From contig JAQTOZ010000007.1 of the NCBI GenBank assembly GCA_028713205.1, positions 1 to 34,195 of the forward strand: a stretch of 34,195 bases of DNA, written 5' to 3'. The notes below the pieces were generated by a model. That model was not told the origin of the DNA. It ran no database searches and saw nothing but the letters and a program-made list of their open reading frames with translations. Origin of the DNA: Candidatus Omnitrophota bacterium (GTDB lineage: Bacteria; Omnitrophota; Omnitrophia; Omnitrophales; Aquincolibacteriaceae). A program made the position numbers and the translations under genes. Every line of letters starts with the position of its first letter. The first letter of the stretch is position 1. This document shows, piece by piece, positions 24,855 to 34,108 of the stretch.

Positions 24855-25481
24855 ATGCTTAGTTTGTTTGATTATGCCATTCTTTCTTTTGCATCCCTGT
24901 TCGTGATCGTCGATCCCATCGGCCTCATCCCCGTCTTTCTTGCGATGACGGAAAATAATACCGTCAAAGAACGGGTTCGCATGGCCAAGTTAGCCGCCGT
25001 CATTACTTTCGCGATTTTAATGCTTTCCATGTTCGGCGGTTCGCAAATATTCAACGCCTTCGGCATCACGCTCCCGGCACTGGAAATCGCCGGAGGGATC
25101 ATCCTTTTGCTGATCGCTCTGGACATGCTCCAGGCGCGGCGCACGGCCGTCAAAGAAACTCAGGAAGAAAAAAAGGAAGCCATTCAAAAGGACGATGTCG
25201 CGGTAACACCACTGGCGATCCCCATGCTTGCCGGTCCCGGCGCCATCACGACGGTCATCCTTCTGAGCCACCGCGCCCATACGATTTATGATCAAGCCGT
25301 ATTGATCGGAAATATTCTCATCGTTTCATTGCTTACCTTCATCATCCTGTGGATCGCCGCGGTTCGTTCGGCGCATCTAAGCGCCATCGCTCTCAAAATC
25401 ACCGCGAGATTGATGGGGCTTTTGCTTTCTGCCATTGCGGTTCAGTTCATCCTCAACGGAATTTCGGCCGTCATTCGATAA
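24855..25481 (+). CDS. MarC family membrane protein
   Basis: A 208-residue polytopic inner-membrane protein of the MarC (UPF0056) family. Diagnostic blocks are FVIVDPIGLIPVFLAMT at the first helix and LAIPMLAGPGAITTVILLS in the second half, an inverted repeat of the fold. About six membrane segments are visible with a charged central loop (ETQEEKKEAIQKDD). The biochemical role of MarC proteins is unresolved; the original link to multiple antibiotic resistance was not borne out. The start is preceded by GAGGGA. It converges on the glycosyltransferase gene. Confidence 0.92.
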   Translation: MLSLFDYAILSFASLFVIVDPIGLIPVFLAMTENNTVKERVRMAKLAAVITFAILMLSMFGGSQIFNAFGITLPALEIAGGIILLLIALDMLQARRTAVKETQEEKKEAIQKDDVAVTPLAIPMLAGPGAITTVILLSHRAHTIYDQAVLIGNILIVSLLTFIILWIAAVRSAHLSAIALKITARLMGLLLSAIAVQFILNGISAVIR

Positions 25482-25585
25482 CACGCCGCGGGGCATACGC
25501 CACCCCGGGCACACAAAGAACCGCCCCCTAAGGACAATGGATTCGAACTTCGGTGAAAATTACGTGGTGGTTGACTTGGCCGTCG

Positions 25586-27118
25586 TTACTTCTTACGCCG
25601 GAGATTCCCGGGAACCTTCTCTTCCGGTCCTTCCGTCAAACGTTGCTTGGGGGTAGGGTCAAACACCAACGGCTTTTGAATCATCAAACGCGTCTGCGCA
25701 TCCAGTGCAGGAATCGACCCCAAAAAGGCAGAGACCAGAGGCGTCAGAAACCATTGCAGAATAAAGGAGACATAGATAAACCGGGAAACTTTGGGAGGCC
25801 TCGGCGGAAGAAATTCCTTGCCGATAAAAATGCACAAAAGCAAAATGAGCGTAAAAGAATTGACGAGTGTCGAATTGATGTAAGTCAGATTCAGGAAAAC
25901 CAAAGAGTCCTGCCGCACCCATTTGCCCCAGCATAAAAGCAAGGGCGTGATGAAGCTGATCAGGATCGCCCAAGTTGCCCAATTGATGTGATTGTCCAAT
26001 ATCTGGAAGACCTTCTTCACCTTCAACGACAGCGGGATGGATCGATTCCCCCACAGATGCATCCCCAAAAACACAAAGGTCTCGACGCCCCAAGCCCATC
26101 TTCTTTTTTGCTTGTACTGAACAAGAATCGTATCCAAGATATTCTTCCCGACGGCAATATCCATAAAAACAGGGACCTCAAGCGAATAGGTCGTATAATC
26201 CCCGTTAAATTTCACGAAACATTTCCAGTAAATCAACGAATCATCCGAAACCAGATTGACGGGCCAGTAGTCGACGTCCACAAGGGTTTTGAAACTCATG
26301 CCGTAAGAGGCAAACGTGACGAAGGCATTGGCTTTCATACTCTCGATCAATTGCCAAAAAGTGGATCCCATTTCAATCACACGCGCGAACGCCGGCGCCG
26401 TAAAAATATTATTACTGTAAATCGGTAACGGCTGGTAGCCCGTACGGTAACGGTTGGGATTGGTTAAAAAATGGTAGGTCAGGCATGAAAAATAATTACG
26501 GTCGGGACAGGTATCGGCATCAAAACAGGAAATGATCACATTACCGAAATCGATTGTCTTTTGTTCAAGATAAGTTTTGACCCTTTTGGCGGCATAGGTC
26601 GCGTTCGCTCCTTTGCAGGGTATTTCTCCTTGAATTCCGCTGGGATGAATGCTCAAAAGGATATCTTTAAAATCACCTTGAAATTTCGTTTTCAGATTCT
26701 CCAATTTTTCTCGAGTGCCTTCGCCGCGTTCTTCCCCGGCCAAAACAACGATGATGTTTTCTTTCGGATAATTCCCGGTTTTGACCGCATTCAGGCTTTC
26801 GATTAAAATCGATTCGGGCTCTTTGTAGATGGTATACAGGACGACGTGGACGATCTGGGCCAAGGACTTGTCGGATTCTGAGGCCTCGCACAGCTTGTAC
26901 CAATCCACGGATTTTTTGGAAAGCATGCGATGGTGGGCCATAAAAAGGAGCGTGCTCATATAAAACAAGCGGCATGACCAGTAAATCAAATAAACAATGA
27001 GCGCGATCGCGGCCATCACGGGATTGAACTTGAAAAGAAGGATCGACGACAAAATAATCGACCAGCTCATGACACCCGGGATGATTTCCAAAATTCGTTT
27101 AAGATTCGCTTTTTTCAT
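25586..27118 (-). CDS. Membrane glycosyltransferase, family 2
   Basis: A 510-residue processive-type GT2 enzyme. Two N-terminal membrane helices are followed by the catalytic domain: HVVLYTIYKEPE (nucleotide-binding start), SCFDADTCPDRNYF (DxD), VSDDSLIYWK (catalytic aspartates) and QYKQKRRWAWG (the Q..RW acceptor motif). C-terminal membrane helices and a basic tail (KVPGNLRRKK) close the protein. The frame is open to 27187, but ATG at 27118 gives the N-terminus MKKANLKR before the first helix and is preferred. It overlaps the PEGA gene by 20 bp, which implies coupled translation. Product, cellulose-like or other polysaccharide, is unknown. Confidence 0.85.
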   Translation of the reverse strand: MKKANLKRILEIIPGVMSWSIILSSILLFKFNPVMAAIALIVYLIYWSCRLFYMSTLLFMAHHRMLSKKSVDWYKLCEASESDKSLAQIVHVVLYTIYKEPESILIESLNAVKTGNYPKENIIVVLAGEERGEGTREKLENLKTKFQGDFKDILLSIHPSGIQGEIPCKGANATYAAKRVKTYLEQKTIDFGNVIISCFDADTCPDRNYFSCLTYHFLTNPNRYRTGYQPLPIYSNNIFTAPAFARVIEMGSTFWQLIESMKANAFVTFASYGMSFKTLVDVDYWPVNLVSDDSLIYWKCFVKFNGDYTTYSLEVPVFMDIAVGKNILDTILVQYKQKRRWAWGVETFVFLGMHLWGNRSIPLSLKVKKVFQILDNHINWATWAILISFITPLLLCWGKWVRQDSLVFLNLTYINSTLVNSFTLILLLCIFIGKEFLPPRPPKVSRFIYVSFILQWFLTPLVSAFLGSIPALDAQTRLMIQKPLVFDPTPKQRLTEGPEEKVPGNLRRKK

Positions 27119-28022
27119 GAACCAGGTCCATAAAATTGACTTTGAACATCGAAAACGTGTCTTCCGGCACCGAGCGATCCCGCACAATCAGCGTCTCGGA
27201 ACCGGAGTCGTAGAACATTTTGGCTTGGTTATCTTTCAGGCCCATCACGGGAAAAATCACGCTCGGGTTTTCCACATCCAAGGCGATAATTTTCGAGCCG
27301 TCCAGAACAATCAGATATTTTTCTTTTAAACCGAAATAGACCTCGCGGACATCCTTGCGTGCATCATAAATCTGTTTGACGACCGTATCGTCGGGATCTT
27401 GGTTCCAGCCGAGTTTGACCAGCCATATTTTGCGGTCACTCCAAAACACAAATTTATTTTTGTCTTCCCGGATACCCGTGACCGTCCGGATATCATCGAC
27501 ATCCATACTTAACGTCGCGATTTTCTTCAAATCCCCGAAGTTCTCCCCCAACACATAGATCCCGTGATCCGTAAAGAGGATGATCTTCCTGCCGAACAAC
27601 CGTTCAATGACGAAAAATTTTTGGACGTTCATTCCCGATTTCAGCTTTTCGATATTTCTCATCTTCGGCACAAGCGTCACATCAATGCCCGTCACGGCGG
27701 AAGAACGCACATCGATCGGCATCTCGTAAACATAGAAAAGGTCCTTGTCCAGGGTGAGCGTGTATTTACCGGGCATGAGCAACCGGATCACACACGGAGT
27801 CGTATTTTCGATTTTCCTGCCGTTCAGGTAGACATTGGCATCTTTGGGATGCGACGTGATGTCGATCGCACCGGTCTTGAGAAACTTCTTGGATTTAAGG
27901 TCGAATTTGTAGCCGAGCGAATAAAATAAGACGATCGGCGTCAAAAGGATAAAGATAAGGACAAACATTCGAAAGAAAAACTTACGATAGGCAAAATACC
28001 GCTCTTTTTTCAAGGTATTCAT
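27099..28022 (-). CDS. PEGA-domain membrane protein
   Basis: A 307-residue protein with a short basic N-terminus, one membrane helix (FVLIFILLTPIVLFYSLGY) and then a PEGA domain (AIDITSHPKDANVYLNGRK, ending in a PGKYTLTLDKD strand). The rest is repetitive beta-strand sequence that could form a propeller-like domain. The frame is open to 28103, but a promoter at 28118-28126 would start transcription about there, and the conserved-looking N-terminus begins at 28022, so this start is preferred. PEGA domains occur in surface and polysaccharide-linked proteins. It is paired with the GT2 gene. Confidence 0.72.
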   Translation of the reverse strand: MNTLKKERYFAYRKFFFRMFVLIFILLTPIVLFYSLGYKFDLKSKKFLKTGAIDITSHPKDANVYLNGRKIENTTPCVIRLLMPGKYTLTLDKDLFYVYEMPIDVRSSAVTGIDVTLVPKMRNIEKLKSGMNVQKFFVIERLFGRKIILFTDHGIYVLGENFGDLKKIATLSMDVDDIRTVTGIREDKNKFVFWSDRKIWLVKLGWNQDPDDTVVKQIYDARKDVREVYFGLKEKYLIVLDGSKIIALDVENPSVIFPVMGLKDNQAKMFYDSGSETLIVRDRSVPEDTFSMFKVNFMDLVHEKSES

Positions 28023-28117
28023 ATGTTTTATTCTAGACTCGTGTCTGGTTGTTCGATCGGAATCGTCAAAGCGATAAACCTGCGGATTCCCTCTTTGGTC
28101 CATTCAAAAAGCTCGGT

Positions 28118-28126
28118 ATTATATCA
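28118..28126 (-). promoter_or_regulatory. Extended minus 10 promoter of the PEGA-GT2 operon
   Basis: On the minus strand the sequence reads TGATATAAT, a TG extension with a perfect TATAAT. No clear minus 35 hexamer. The predicted transcription start near 28111 lies well upstream of the chosen start at 28022. Confidence 0.5.
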
Positions 28127-28279
28127 CCGAACGGTTTGCGCCGTGTGTTTTATCCATTCACGATCGATAGCAAAATGCATCAAAGTCATGGAAATGCCGA
28201 TATTATACAGCAGGAAATGACGGATACAAAGCACCCAGCTACAGCATGTCATGCGTATCGATTGCAGGAGATTTGATCT

Positions 28280-28762
28280 GTGGAGAATCACCGGAAGCTT
28301 TGGCAAAGACAAAACGCCATGAGAGCCCTCTCGAAACGGATGATCGCGCTGGTGATCACGATGTCCCTTGTTGCGCCTCAAGCCTTCGCGCTCTCGCCCG
28401 AGAATAATGGCGAAATTGCCAATTGGTATGCACTGGGTAACCAATATTTGCGGCAAAAGAACTATTCGGAGGCCATCACTGCGGCAGACAAGATTCTCGT
28501 CCAAGAACCCTCGAATGTCCTGGGGTATGAATTACTCATCAAGGCTTTTCTGGAACTCCATAATCTGCCCGCTCTTGTCCTTGCCATCCGCACGGCACAG
28601 CAGCATGGGCTACGGAATTTATCGCTTTACAAAATGCTTGCACGATCCCTATTTACGGTCGGTGGGTTCGCCCCGGCCTTGGACGCGCTGGTCAATATCG
28701 AAGAAATGATGGAGGAGAGATCCGTTGGAAACACGCTCGCAAACAAAGGGAACAGTCCATGA
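28280..28762 (+). CDS. Exported TPR-like protein
   Basis: A 160-residue protein starting at GTG, which follows GCAGGAG with acceptable spacing; an internal ATG at 28319 lacks a ribosome-binding site. The signal peptide is MIALVITMSLVAPQAFA inside residues 20-37. The mature part has TPR-like helix pairs: WYALGNQYLRQKNYSEAIT, LGYELLIKAFLELHNL and SLYKMLARSLFTVGGFAPAL. It probably holds another protein in the periplasm. The last 4 bp overlap the next gene (ATGA), implying translational coupling with that membrane protein. Confidence 0.75.
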   Translation: MENHRKLWQRQNAMRALSKRMIALVITMSLVAPQAFALSPENNGEIANWYALGNQYLRQKNYSEAITAADKILVQEPSNVLGYELLIKAFLELHNLPALVLAIRTAQQHGLRNLSLYKMLARSLFTVGGFAPALDALVNIEEMMEERSVGNTLANKGNSP

Positions 28763-30570
28763 TACAGCCGCCTCCCGCGTTCGATGCAAACCGTCTTAGC
28801 CTATGGCGATTCATCGCGGGCGCTTTTATTGTTTTCTCGCTCGGGTATATCCTCTTCTTCGGCACCGCCGCAAAAGCATCGGGGTCCTGGAAATACATCA
28901 TTCATCAAATCGACGAATACGGCTATTGGGCTTATTCGAAAGGCGCCTCGGAAACTCCCAATAGCGAAGGGAATCCTTTCTACTATGAGGCGATGGGAAC
29001 GCGCCAAACCGTTCCCTATACCACCGCCACGCTGATCGGGTGGGCAGCAAAACTTTTGGGTGTTTCCGTACTCTTCTTCTTTCCTGTATTCCATATCGGG
29101 ATGCCGCTTTTGAACTGGCTGGTCCTTTTTCTTTGTCTTTACAAAATCTGGGGATATCCCCTTCGACCGAGCGCCGTCATTTCAGGGATACTCCTTCTCT
29201 CGCTTCTTTTCCTGCGGGGAGTGACCTACGACATTGTCTTGCGTTATTCAAGACCCGGAGACGGAATTTGGGCACTGATCGTTTGGATCTCCTACGCCAT
29301 GAACGGGAAACCGAAAACTTCGCTGACAAAGGCTTTGCTCGGATTCAGTGTTTTAGCATGCATTTGGATCAATCCTTTTCTCGCGGTCGCAGGTGCCGCC
29401 ATTACATTTTTCGAGTTCCTATGGCAAGCCTTGGTATCCAGGAACCGCGCGCGTGTCTACGACCTCGGCATCCTCCTTGGAATCACGGTCCTATCTTCCC
29501 TGCTTTACATTGGATTTATCTGGATGAATATGAATCAAAACATATGGGCACTGACTTATGTCAAAAATGCGATGAACAATTACATGAATTACATCGAGTG
29601 GCCTTCCCTGGCACTCTATGCAATCATCCTCATCATGGCCCTGGTCCATCAAAAGTTCTCAAAGAGTCAAACCACAAAGTTGGATCGCCTCGTCATATTT
29701 CTCTTTGTTTTAGAACCGCTCTTTGGAAACATTCAAATTCTTCTTTCCTCCAATCTGCAATTTGGCCCGAAACGTTATTATTTCACCTTGCTTGAAATGG
29801 CTTGCCTTGTCGCATGGTTTATTGAAAAGATCTCGTCCTGGCTGCATTCGGACAAACTCAGAAAAAAAGAGTTTTGGATTGTTGGGGGAGTCATCCTCAT
29901 CGAAATTTGGATACTGACAAACAACTGGTTTAATCCCTTTCGATATGGTTTTATCGAAGAACGCGAGTACGTCATGGAAAATAATTCCAGATTGCTGTTA
30001 ACGCTGTGCCCCTCCATCGCACTCGTGGTCTGGGCGTATCTGCGCATCCCTCTCATCGGAATGATTTTCCGCAACCGGTTCTTTATCATTTTAACCATTC
30101 TGGCCATGACCCTATCGGGTTTCGGCGGAATCGCACGATACTTTTACCCGCCCGGGGCGGCGCATCACCCATTCCCTTTCGATCAAGCTTATCAGTGGCT
30201 GAACAAAAACGCTTCGCGCAATGAGGTCGTCTTGACCGTGCCCCCTTCCGAATTGCGAATAGATTTTTTGCCTCTTTACACAAATTTAAAAACTTACATC
30301 AATCCGCTGGGCGATACTCTATCCGGCGGCCCTAAATATCCGGAGAATCATCTCCGTTTCAACTTTTACTATCATCTCCTGATCGCATCCCTGGACGGAT
30401 ACAAGCTACCGGGTGCGACCACTCTCAAAGAGAAACTGACGTGTCTGAAACTTGATTACATCTTGATCAAAATACCGAGCCCTTTCCTTTCAAATATCAC
30501 AAGACAATTGGGTGACCATATCCGGGAGGTTTACCGGGATCCGCATGCGCTGATTTTTAAGGTCCAATAA
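28759..30570 (+). CDS. Large polytopic membrane protein, possible GT-C-like enzyme
   Basis: A 603-residue protein with about twelve or more hydrophobic helices. After the first helix the loop reads DEYGYWAYSKG, an acidic pair in the position where GT-C glycosyltransferases and oligosaccharyl enzymes carry their catalytic acid. The C-terminal about 110 residues (from PFPFDQAYQWLNKNA) form a soluble tail of the kind seen in such enzymes. No specific family is certain; a lipid-linked sugar transferase or a polymer assembly protein are both possible. It shares a 4-bp overlap with the exported TPR gene and is followed by a small exported protein gene. Confidence 0.65.
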   Translation: MIQPPPAFDANRLSLWRFIAGAFIVFSLGYILFFGTAAKASGSWKYIIHQIDEYGYWAYSKGASETPNSEGNPFYYEAMGTRQTVPYTTATLIGWAAKLLGVSVLFFFPVFHIGMPLLNWLVLFLCLYKIWGYPLRPSAVISGILLLSLLFLRGVTYDIVLRYSRPGDGIWALIVWISYAMNGKPKTSLTKALLGFSVLACIWINPFLAVAGAAITFFEFLWQALVSRNRARVYDLGILLGITVLSSLLYIGFIWMNMNQNIWALTYVKNAMNNYMNYIEWPSLALYAIILIMALVHQKFSKSQTTKLDRLVIFLFVLEPLFGNIQILLSSNLQFGPKRYYFTLLEMACLVAWFIEKISSWLHSDKLRKKEFWIVGGVILIEIWILTNNWFNPFRYGFIEEREYVMENNSRLLLTLCPSIALVVWAYLRIPLIGMIFRNRFFIILTILAMTLSGFGGIARYFYPPGAAHHPFPFDQAYQWLNKNASRNEVVLTVPPSELRIDFLPLYTNLKTYINPLGDTLSGGPKYPENHLRFNFYYHLLIASLDGYKLPGATTLKEKLTCLKLDYILIKIPSPFLSNITRQLGDHIREVYRDPHALIFKVQ

Positions 30571-30620
30571 CCGGTTCACGCCGATGGCACATTGGCTGAC
30601 CAGAAAATGAGGAAAAGTCC

Positions 30621-30980
30621 ATGAGGTTTTTAAAAATACTCACTCCGTTATTGATCCCCATGATGATCTTCGTTCAAACAGCCTCAGGGGCCGTACAAGC
30701 ACCGGAAGAATTAAAAGCCAAGGCCGACAGTCAAGTCAAAAGCGCGTCACTGGTTGCCGCAGAAGCCCTGAATCTGATACAAGGGCAAACGACTCCCCCC
30801 AAAGTAAAAGCCGCGTTGGAACTTTATGCCCGCGCCGGTCAACTCTATGAAAATTCTTATCAGATTTATGTGGCGGTGGGTCCTCAATACGCAAACAAAG
30901 ACGATGTTCAAAACGCCTACGCGGCCATGCAGAATTGCCTCAACACCATCAAGGAACTAAAAAAATCCCTGAGGCCCTGA
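30621..30980 (+). CDS. Small exported helical protein
   Basis: A 119-residue protein with a signal peptide (FLKILTPLLIPMMIFVQTASG). The mature part is alanine-rich and helical (VKAALELYARAGQLYENSYQI) with one cysteine near the end. No family recognised. The start has a GAGGA sequence eight bases upstream. It lies 50 bp after the polytopic membrane protein, so the three plus-strand genes probably share a transcript. Confidence 0.65.
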   Translation: MRFLKILTPLLIPMMIFVQTASGAVQAPEELKAKADSQVKSASLVAAEALNLIQGQTTPPKVKAALELYARAGQLYENSYQIYVAVGPQYANKDDVQNAYAAMQNCLNTIKELKKSLRP

Positions 30981-31013
30981 CGGATTCGGAGGGAGCACAG
31001 AATTGCCGTAAAG

Positions 31014-32495
31014 TCACGCGTGCCATTGCGCACGCCGATCAAGGGCCCTTTCGTAAAGCTCCTCGTATTTTTGGGCAGCATCGAGCCAGGAAAAATTTTT
31101 CTGCATCGCTCGCTTTCGCATTGCGGTGAAATGCTGCGGACGATCGTAATAAGTACTGACAGCCCAGCCGATCGTATTGTAAATCGCATGCGGTTCTGCC
31201 GCATGGAAGCAGAAACCCGTCCCCGTCCCGTCTCCTTCGTGATACTGCTCAACGGTATCCCGGATACCGCCCGTTTCCCGCACGATCGGCAACGTCCCGT
31301 ACTTCATACTATAAATTTGATTCAGGCCACAGGGTTCATAAAGCGACGGCATGAGAAAAAAATCGCACCCGGCCTCAATCAAATGGGCTTTATGATTGTT
31401 GTATCCGATCCACGCTCCGACTTTTCCGGGAAATTCGGCCGGTAATCCGCCGAAAAAATCCTCAAGCCCCTTCTCGCCGCTCCCGATGATGGCAAACTGG
31501 ACGGCCATGTTCCTGACGACATCTTTGATGATCGGAGCGACGAGATGGAATCCCTTTTGATGGGCAAATCTCGTCGTAATTCCAATCACGGGGCCCCTCT
31601 CCGCTGGCTCCAGGAGAAATTCTTTTTGAAGCGCTTCCTTGCATCGGTTCTTCCCCGACATGTCACGGACCGAATAATGAGCGGGAATCAGGTCATCCGT
31701 CCCGGGGTCCCAATGATCATAGTCGACGCCGTTCAAGATTCCATGCACATCCTCTCGCCGTCTTTCGAGATAGGGCGAAAGACCGTTGGCGCCGGGCTCC
31801 GATAAAATTTCCCGCGCATAGGAAGGACTTACCGTATTGATGACGTCCGCAAAAAAGATGGTGCCTTTCATCATATTGATGCCGCCATAGTTTTCGAACT
31901 TCGCTTCGGTATAATGCTCATACCCGAGCCCCAGATAGTCGTAAGCATTGATCGGAAAAGTCCCTTGATAAGCAATGTTATGGATCGTAAACACACTCGC
32001 GGTCCGGGCAAAAAACGGATGATGCAACTCATGAATTTTCAAATAAGCCGCAGTCAACGACGTCTGCCAGTCATGGCAATGGATAATATCCGGCTGGAAA
32101 TTCAAATCTTTGCAGATCTGTATGGCCGACTTCGAAAAGAAACCGAACCGCTCGGCATTATCCAGATAAGACCACTTACCGTCATCATACAACCCGGCAC
32201 GCCCGAAATAACCCTCATGTTCGACAAAATAGCAAGTGACACCGTTACTTTTCCCTTCGAGAACACTGCACCACACCGTCCCGGTCCCCATCGGCACACC
32301 CATCGACCCGAGGGCCGTTTTCAGCTGATGTTGTTCCCGGCCGATCACCCAATAACGCGGCAATACGAGGCGGACATCATGGCCTAATTTTTCCAACGCC
32401 TTCGGCAGGGCCCCGCAAACATCCGCCAAACCGCCGCTCTTACAAAAAGGGACGGCCTCCGAAGCAACAAACAGGATCTTTTTTTTCTCACCCAT
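31014..32495 (-). CDS. glgA: Glycogen synthase (GT5)
   Basis: A 493-residue ADP-glucose-type glycogen/starch synthase, which extends alpha-1,4-glucan chains in the cytoplasm. Family marks are KILFVASEAVPFCKSGGLAD (KxGGL motif, K19), HCHDWQTSL, FTIHNIAYQG, ITTRFAHQKGF and MPSLYEPCGLNQ (E and the GLxQ motif near the C-terminal active site). The frame is open to 32528 from a GTG, but ATG at 32495 has GAGG six bases upstream and gives the family N-terminus. Length is normal. It follows the flavin reductase-like gene by 45 bp, so co-transcription is likely, though the functions are not obviously related. Confidence 0.95.
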   Translation of the reverse strand: MGEKKKILFVASEAVPFCKSGGLADVCGALPKALEKLGHDVRLVLPRYWVIGREQHQLKTALGSMGVPMGTGTVWCSVLEGKSNGVTCYFVEHEGYFGRAGLYDDGKWSYLDNAERFGFFSKSAIQICKDLNFQPDIIHCHDWQTSLTAAYLKIHELHHPFFARTASVFTIHNIAYQGTFPINAYDYLGLGYEHYTEAKFENYGGINMMKGTIFFADVINTVSPSYAREILSEPGANGLSPYLERRREDVHGILNGVDYDHWDPGTDDLIPAHYSVRDMSGKNRCKEALQKEFLLEPAERGPVIGITTRFAHQKGFHLVAPIIKDVVRNMAVQFAIIGSGEKGLEDFFGGLPAEFPGKVGAWIGYNNHKAHLIEAGCDFFLMPSLYEPCGLNQIYSMKYGTLPIVRETGGIRDTVEQYHEGDGTGTGFCFHAAEPHAIYNTIGWAVSTYYDRPQHFTAMRKRAMQKNFSWLDAAQKYEELYERALDRRAQWHA

Positions 32496-32540
32496 TTTGG
32501 TCCTCTTGCGGTAAGAGAATGGCACCACTTTTCATGCGCG

Positions 32541-33107
32541 TCACAGCTTTTTCCCGATTGAGAAGGCCTGCCCAAGATTCCGTCCGATACCGTAATAGCT
32601 CCAACTTTCGGGGGCAAAAAGACAAGGCTTTACTTTTTCAATCTCCGGCATCCCCTTTTGATTGAGGACTTCCGCATCGGCTTTCACATCCAGGATCTCA
32701 CCGACGAATAACGTATGCAATCCGATTTCAAGGACATGAATCACCCGGCATTCAAGCACCAGAGGAAATTCTTGAACGTACGGAGCATCGACAAGGCTGC
32801 TTTTGACCGCGGTCAGCTTCGCAACTTCAAATTTATTTTCATTCCGTCCCGACGCGATCCCAAAATAATCCGCTTCCCGGATATGTTGTTCCGAAGGGAT
32901 ACTCACCGTGAAGGCCTTGCGCGTCATAATATTTCCGTAGCTGTAAGTCGCCTTGCGCAACGAGATGGACACACAAGGCGGCTGGGAACAAACAATGCCA
33001 CCCCACGCCACGCTCATCGCATTCGGTTTTTGATCCTGGTCGTAGGAACCTACGATAAAAACAGGGGTCGGATACACCAAAGGTTTGGCACCCAAAGACT
33101 TCTTCAT
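32541..33107 (-). CDS. Flavin reductase-like (FMN-binding split barrel) protein
   Basis: A 188-residue protein of the flavin reductase/DIM6-NTAB family. PLVYPTPVFIVGSYDQ and NAMSVAWGGIVCSQPPCVSISLR are characteristic of the FMN-binding split-barrel fold, as is the later FTVSIPSEQ strand. Such proteins reduce flavins or act as FMN-dependent reductases in the cytoplasm. The frame is open to 33233, but the ATG at 33107 follows a strong AGGAGG and gives the family N-terminus; the extra upstream part looks non-coding. Confidence 0.85.
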   Translation of the reverse strand: MKKSLGAKPLVYPTPVFIVGSYDQDQKPNAMSVAWGGIVCSQPPCVSISLRKATYSYGNIMTRKAFTVSIPSEQHIREADYFGIASGRNENKFEVAKLTAVKSSLVDAPYVQEFPLVLECRVIHVLEIGLHTLFVGEILDVKADAEVLNQKGMPEIEKVKPCLFAPESWSYYGIGRNLGQAFSIGKKL

Positions 33108-33237
33108 CTTCAATCCCCTCCTCTTAAAATCCGGAATGATTTGCACAGTGATGCTACCCATTTTCCATAGGAGATTCAACAAAAATACATGGCAGGATGG
33201 CACCGCAAAGGCAGTCCGGAAACCGACAATCAAAGCC

Positions 33238-33265
33238 TTGAAAATTAGACCGATTTGATTAAAAT
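33238..33265 (+). promoter_or_regulatory. Sigma-70-like promoter of the Hsp20 gene
   Basis: TTGAAA at 33238-33243, a 16-bp spacer and TAAAAT at 33260-33265. The start codon at 33341 leaves a leader of about 70 bases. No CIRCE or other heat-shock operator is visible. Confidence 0.5.
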
Positions 33266-33340
33266 ATTTTTGTCATCATCGGCGTCTTTTTTAGAACTGA
33301 TACATTCAAAATCACAACCCCAAAAACCGAAGGAGTTTCT

Positions 33341-34021
33341 ATGGAAGAAAGACACCAGCAAAATCAAAGGCCGAATTGGCCTTTTTTTGTCATCGCGATT
33401 TTGGGACTGGCTCTCGTCTTTGAAACAGGCCTTTTGCTTGGCAGACACCAAAAGACACCGCCGTCAGGGCAACCGGCGAGCTTGGAAAATGTTTTACCCC
33501 ATACCGGTTCCCGCACCGCGATGAGGAGGGGCTCACATCACGCGATATCTGCTGGAACTTATGACGATGAAGGCCTGGACACCCCTTTCGAAGAGTTCCA
33601 CGCCATGATGTCCCGCATGAATCGTCTTTTTAACGATGCGATGAGTTATGCCCCATCAACTCAAACGCTCGATATAGAAGCCTTTGGAAATTTTTCGCCG
33701 GCGATCGATCTCCAGGAAACCGACAAAGCCTATGTCGTCCGCGGGGACATCCCCGGACTTGAAAAAGACAAGATCAGCGTCACGGTCCGGGGCCAGGTTT
33801 TGACGATCGAAGGCCTCCGCGAATCTGAAAGCACCCAGGGAGACGCGCAAAATGGGTATTACCGGCAGGAAAGAAGTTACGGATCCTTTACGAGGTCTCT
33901 GACACTGCCCGGTCCCGTCGATGACGCAAATATCAAAGCTGACTACAAGAACGGCGTCTTAACCATCGTGGTCCCAAAAGTATCCGGCGCAGGCCTGAGT
34001 CAGAAGGTCAGCATTCAATAA
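33341..34021 (+). CDS. Membrane-anchored Hsp20/alpha-crystallin protein
   Basis: A 226-residue small heat-shock protein with an unusual N-terminus. Residues 13-34 form one membrane helix (WPFFVIAILGLALVFETGLLL), then a low-complexity, basic linker. The alpha-crystallin domain begins near residue 118 (FSPAIDLQETDKAYVV) and includes the AxxxNGVL signature in ADYKNGVLTIVVPK. Normal Hsp20 proteins are cytosolic and about 140-170 residues. With a short N-terminal tail, residues after the helix would face the periplasm if it is an uncleaved signal anchor. The start follows a strong AAGGAG. Confidence 0.88.
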   Translation: MEERHQQNQRPNWPFFVIAILGLALVFETGLLLGRHQKTPPSGQPASLENVLPHTGSRTAMRRGSHHAISAGTYDDEGLDTPFEEFHAMMSRMNRLFNDAMSYAPSTQTLDIEAFGNFSPAIDLQETDKAYVVRGDIPGLEKDKISVTVRGQVLTIEGLRESESTQGDAQNGYYRQERSYGSFTRSLTLPGPVDDANIKADYKNGVLTIVVPKVSGAGLSQKVSIQ

Positions 34022-34070
34022 CGGGGCCGGGGCATTGCACGGAATTATTTTTCAGAATGATTTTTCTTCT

Positions 34071-34098
34071 TTGCACGGTGGGCCCTTCCCATTATAAT
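34071..34098 (+). promoter_or_regulatory. Promoter close to the start of the last reading frame
   Basis: TTGCAC at 34071-34076, a 16-bp spacer and a perfect TATAAT at 34093-34098. GGGCC and GGCCC at about 34081 and 34103 form an inverted repeat around the minus 10. Transcription would begin near 34105. Confidence 0.5.
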
Positions 34099-34108
34099 AG
34101 CGGCCCTT

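Noticed and set aside
29040-29795. 251-codon plus-strand open frame
   Set aside because: It overlaps the polytopic membrane protein gene in another frame; its translation lacks membrane or domain character.
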